A DNA stretch of 25,851 bases from a virus. The position numbers were made by a program, and so were the translations under genes. The notes under the pieces were generated by a model, which was not told the origin of the DNA, ran no database searches, and saw only the letters and a list, made by a program, of their open reading frames with translations. How positions within the stretch are numbered: the stretch's first letter is position 1; each line of letters starts with the position of its first letter. Location of the stretch: positions 1 through 25,851 of IMG/VR virus record IMGVR_UViG_3300006790_000101; one strand, written 5' to 3'. Of the stretch, positions 23,483 through 25,851 are shown piece by piece.

Positions 23483-24667
23483 ATGGCTACAATAAACGAA
23501 TTATATAGTTTTTCAAGAGATTTCGACGGTACTTTTATTGTACTTCCTGTTGATTTAGACACGGGCGACCCTGTGCCGGTTTCTGCTGAGGCTTTTTTCG
23601 GAGGTAAGACTTTTGAAAGTCCCGAAGGAACACAGCACGATTTTTTCGTATCTGATAATATCACTAGTATAGATGTTACATTAGGGGAAAGTCTAACCCA
23701 TATTGTACCAACTCAGCCATTTAATTTTTCATTTAATGGAAGAACATTAATAGTTGAGATACAATTGGCTCCTATTCAATTCTCAGGGATAGTGGTTAAG
23801 TTTGACACGCTACCTGTTCGACCTCCTTTGCAATTTGTCGCTTCAGAAGATGCTTTGTTTTGTCCTTGTGATTTCAGGTGTGATTTTGAGGAAAAGGTTT
23901 TTGCAGACGAAGAGGGGACGGGTATCACTAACGACTTTAGCGATTTCTTATTTAGAAAAATATCTTCTGGTGATTCGGTTACAATAGAATTACTCAAAGA
24001 AAATGTTGTTTTAGCGGAGATAACAGATAATACTTATGGTGATTATTACGACGGGTTCACTGCTCAACCTCTGTATGTAGGTTGGCAAGCTGATTGGACT
24101 AAGATATTTCAAAACTTTTCAGGCGGTAGGTATCAGGTAAGGATCACAACTGTTATACTTGGGCAAGAATCTATATTCCTAAGTCGTTATTTTAGACTGA
24201 ATACTTTTGATGAAATTTCAGCAAACAATACCGTAAAAATAGAAACTTTTCAAAGTGGAAGAATAGATAATATTGATTTTGATTTTAACAACTTAGTTGA
24301 GGGCGGATGGCGGTCTTCTATAAGGATAGAAGGTCAATTTGGACAAATGAGCCCTAGTATAGAAAGAGACATATATCAAGATTCGTCTTATCGGGAGGTT
24401 CAAAATAGAGACACCATAAACAGAGAATATAAGTTAAATGGTAGATATGTATCAGAAAGTATATTCGAACGTATAACAACTAAAGACATGCTGGCAAACG
24501 AAATACTTATCACATCGTATGATCTTTTACAGGAAAGAAAATACGAAAAATTTCCTGTTGTAGTAGATTCTTTCGATGATCCTTCTTATGATGATTTAGG
24601 AAATGTTAATTTTGTAATTAATTTCTCTGACAGACAGAAAAACATAATCAAAACTAACGTCACCTAA
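23483..24667 (+). CDS. Conserved virion protein with CPC motif (tail)
   Basis: This 394-residue protein is beta-rich, with a Cys cluster FCPCDFRCDFEEKVFAD at about residues 127-143, followed by NDFSDFLFRKISSGDSVTIE near 151-170 and YGDYYDGF near 186-193. Then come WTKIFQNFSGGRYQVRI near 207-223 and YFRLNTFDEISANNTVKIE near 236-254. I recall a Bacteroidetes phage family with a similar order of features next to tail-fibre genes, usually without a known function. The four Cys/Asp positions might bind a metal, but this is untested. The stop TAA shares a base with the next ATG (TAATG at 24665-24669). Confidence 0.6.
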   Translation: MATINELYSFSRDFDGTFIVLPVDLDTGDPVPVSAEAFFGGKTFESPEGTQHDFFVSDNITSIDVTLGESLTHIVPTQPFNFSFNGRTLIVEIQLAPIQFSGIVVKFDTLPVRPPLQFVASEDALFCPCDFRCDFEEKVFADEEGTGITNDFSDFLFRKISSGDSVTIELLKENVVLAEITDNTYGDYYDGFTAQPLYVGWQADWTKIFQNFSGGRYQVRITTVILGQESIFLSRYFRLNTFDEISANNTVKIETFQSGRIDNIDFDFNNLVEGGWRSSIRIEGQFGQMSPSIERDIYQDSSYREVQNRDTINREYKLNGRYVSESIFERITTKDMLANEILITSYDLLQERKYEKFPVVVDSFDDPSYDDLGNVNFVINFSDRQKNIIKTNVT

Positions 24668-24828
24668 TGAGTCAATTAAGTAAAAAAATAATATACGCAA
24701 TTTGTGTGACGGTTACCGTTTATACGGCTTATTACAATTACGAGGAAATACACCGTTTACTTAGAGCCAAACGCGTAAGAAGAGAAGAGGTAGAAGAAAT
24801 TAAAGATTTAATAATAGAAAATGAATGA
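24667..24828 (+). CDS. Small membrane protein with N-terminal anchor (53 residues)
   Basis: A 53-codon frame starts on the last base of the preceding stop and ends at a TGA overlapping the next ATG (ATGA at 24825-24828), so it is tightly linked on both sides. Residues 6-23 (KKIIYAICVTVTVYTAYY) are a membrane segment and residues 25-53 a charged Arg/Glu-rich helix. This layout suits an i-spanin-like or accessory lysis protein, but no motif proves it. Its linkage with the holin candidate below supports a lysis role. Confidence 0.6.
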   Translation: MSQLSKKIIYAICVTVTVYTAYYNYEEIHRLLRAKRVRREEVEEIKDLIIENE

Positions 24829-25106
24829 ATTTGTTTGGTAAGCTATATAGCGCTTCATTTGGTATTATATTAAGTATAAACCAGCTCAATACAAATGATG
24901 CGTTGTACGCTATGATTGAAAAAGCGTTCAACAATGGAGTCACGAACGGTATATTGGTTTTTATCATATACAAGTTAATGGTGTTTTACGATAACAAAAT
25001 AAAAGACATAAAAGACATATACGAAGCTCAAGCAACAAGCGTGAAAGCGATATATGAGGAAAGAATAAGAGATTTAAAAGACAACATTCAACGTTTAGAG
25101 AAATAA
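24825..25106 (+). CDS. Putative holin (BhlA/UviB-like layout)
   Basis: This 93-residue protein has a hydrophobic N-terminal stretch (about 8-18), one clear membrane segment at 39-55 (VTNGILVFIIYKLMVFY), and a charged coiled coil at 56-93 with a repeat of the form KDIYEAQ / KAIYEER. A short N-terminus, one membrane helix and a charged coiled tail are the layout of BhlA/UviB-type holins. A holin would open the inner membrane so that the amidase encoded at 1880 reaches the cell wall. Position after the tail genes fits. The sequence match is by layout only. An alternative is a membrane-anchored virion or exclusion protein. Confidence 0.5.
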   Translation: MNLFGKLYSASFGIILSINQLNTNDALYAMIEKAFNNGVTNGILVFIIYKLMVFYDNKIKDIKDIYEAQATSVKAIYEERIRDLKDNIQRLEK

Positions 25107-25144
25107 AAAAGCATCTTATTTATTCATATTAACATATATTTATC

Positions 25145-25237
25145 ATGGAGTTTTTATTTATTTCAGCATGCTGTTTGTTGTTTAGTTTCTCAATTCCTTT
25201 TCTGATTGATGCAACCAGAAAAAAAACATCTCCTTAA
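25145..25237 (+). CDS. Very small membrane peptide (30 residues)
   Basis: A 30-codon frame encodes a hydrophobic segment at residues 3-22 (FLFISACCLLFSFSIPFLID) followed by a short basic tail (ATRKKTSP). It begins 38 bases after the holin candidate, after an A/T-rich leader. The composition is what a membrane peptide would have, and such peptides are often missed in annotation. It could modulate lysis, or the frame could be accidental in AT-rich DNA. Confidence 0.35.
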   Translation: MEFLFISACCLLFSFSIPFLIDATRKKTSP

Positions 25238-25259
25238 TATTTACATTTATCTTAGAATC

Positions 25260-25293
25260 AAAAAGGCAACTGGTAATACTGGTTGCTTTTTTT
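25260..25293 (+). terminator. Intrinsic terminator at the end of the late gene block
   Basis: AAAAAGGCAAC at 25260-25270 pairs with 25282-25292, including one G-T pair, around an 11-base loop (TGGTAATACTG), and ends in a T run. It is the first clear terminator after 3712, so it would close a transcript of more than 21 kb that covers packaging, head, tail and lysis genes. Confidence 0.8.
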
Positions 25294-25304
25294 GTTAAAA
25301 ATAT

Positions 25305-25366
25305 TTTACAAAAATATTTTGATATTGTAAATATATTTTACATCTTTACATCAAGATAATTGTAAA
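25305..25366. promoter_or_regulatory. Cluster of TTTACA/TGTAAA hexamers, candidate operator-promoter
   Basis: Five copies of the hexamer or its complement lie in 62 bases: TTTACA at 25305, 25337 and 25345, and TGTAAA at 25326 and 25361. Positions 25326-25342 form an inverted repeat, TGTAAA-TATAT-TTTACA, and a second pair is 25345-25350 with 25361-25366. A TTTTG at 25317-25321 may be part of a promoter, but no clear TAnnTTTG follows. The cluster sits just after a terminator and 18 bases before the next gene, the expected place for a promoter with repressor sites. AT-rich DNA raises the chance of random matches. Confidence 0.4.
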
Positions 25367-25383
25367 ACACAAACAAAATAAAA

Positions 25384-25731
25384 ATGTTCAATGACGCTAT
25401 TTTTGATCTTTACAATAGGTCAGACTCTCCAATCTTTTCAGAAGAAGAAGAAAAAGAATACTATTATGTTGTAGCGAAAACAGACGGAAGTTTTTGCGTT
25501 AGTTTATTAACTGAGGAAATGACCTCTATTAAAGTTCTGGATAGCCTAGAAGGTGATTTAATAGAACTTCCTTATTCTTACCTCAGAAAAGAAAAAAAAC
25601 ATCACAACGCTGACATTATATCGTTTTTATGTTACGACGAGGCGTTAGATTGGATATGTAATTTAATGGATATTACAAATCATCCAGATTGGCTAATGGA
25701 TTACGAAATAATTAAACTTTCTATATATTAA
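25384..25731 (+). CDS. Unknown 115-residue acidic protein, first gene of the next unit
   Basis: This protein is acidic and soluble, with an EEEEKEYYYVVAKTDGSFCV strand-like segment at about residues 19-38 and a helical C-terminal half (ADIISFLCYDEALDWICNLM near 75-94). It has no membrane or signal segment and no recognised motif. It starts after an A-rich leader (AAACAAAATAAAA) with no Shine-Dalgarno sequence. Because it follows a terminator and an operator-like cluster, it is probably the first gene of a separately controlled, perhaps early or regulatory, unit. Its function is unknown. Confidence 0.6.
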   Translation: MFNDAIFDLYNRSDSPIFSEEEEKEYYYVVAKTDGSFCVSLLTEEMTSIKVLDSLEGDLIELPYSYLRKEKKHHNADIISFLCYDEALDWICNLMDITNHPDWLMDYEIIKLSIY

Positions 25732-25743
25732 AACTCTCCTATT

Positions 25744-25851
25744 ATGATTAAACATAAAAAAATATTGCCTTGGCTTGTAATGCTAATAATTATCCCCTTT
25801 TGTGTGAGTGAGTGCGGTGATTATTTCCGTAAAAAAGAAGAAGTAAAGTTG
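25744..25851 (+). CDS. Start of a secreted or membrane-anchored protein (3' partial)
   Basis: An open frame begins 12 bases after the preceding stop and continues to the end of the window, giving 36 residues so far. A basic start (MIKHKK) precedes a hydrophobic segment (ILPWLVMLIIIPFCV), then Cys-containing SECGDYF and a charged stretch. This may be a signal peptide, a signal anchor or, less likely, a lipoprotein, since the residues before the Cys do not make a standard lipobox. The rest of the gene lies outside the window, so no family can be given. Confidence 0.5.
   Translation, partial: MIKHKKILPWLVMLIIIPFCVSECGDYFRKKEEVKL

Overview
The window is most likely the late-gene block of a tailed, siphovirus-like bacteriophage (free phage or prophage) that infects a member of the Bacteroidetes, probably a flavobacterium-type host. 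Three things suggest the host. The DNA is AT-rich. Nearly every start codon follows a short A/T-rich leader with no Shine-Dalgarno sequence. Several structural proteins (the cysteine-rich tail protein at 10744, the EGDFY protein at 11821, the CPC-motif protein at 23483) look like families I know mainly from Bacteroidetes phages. All supported genes are on the + strand, tightly packed and often overlapping by ATGA or 8-14 bases. No integrase, repressor, tRNA, rRNA, CRISPR array or insertion sequence was found. Family names come from reading motifs in the translations, not from a database search. LAYOUT: 1-2607 holds the end of an unidentified gene, a small membrane protein, an unknown 111-residue protein translationally coupled to a C5-cytosine DNA methyltransferase, an Amidase_3-type endolysin and a coupled 63-residue protein. 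2608-3163 is a 556-base gap without a convincing gene. It has two clear intrinsic terminators, a third terminator-like hairpin, then a run of four hairpins that a 9-bp long-range helix can enclose; it is the most unusual part of the window. 3164-3629 holds two small genes, the second a two-span membrane protein, followed by another terminator. 3734-9357 is the packaging and head module: small and large terminase, portal, HK97-type prohead protease, HK97-fold major capsid protein and a 57-residue protein. 9376-14484 is the connector and tail-tube region, including a tail-fibre-like gene placed unusually before the tape measure. 14490-24667 is the tape measure (1034 residues) and the tail-tip, baseplate and fibre proteins, one with a glycine-rich hydrophobic hairpin and one beta-helix protein. 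24667-25237 holds small membrane proteins, one with the layout of BhlA/UviB-like holins. A terminator at 25260-25293 closes the late block. After it, a cluster of TTTACA/TGTAAA hexamers precedes an unknown gene and the start of a secreted or membrane protein cut by the window end. HOW IT WORKS TOGETHER: terminase cuts and pumps DNA through the portal into a shell made of capsid protein and matured by the protease; connectors join the head to a tail whose length is set by the tape measure; tip and fibre proteins bind the host and deliver DNA; the holin candidate and amidase lyse the cell; the methyltransferase probably protects phage DNA from host restriction. The best leads are the structured RNA-like region before the terminase genes, the hydrophobic tail-tip protein, the overlapping genes at 11673-12706, the hairpin just after the capsid gene, and the hexamer cluster near the right end.
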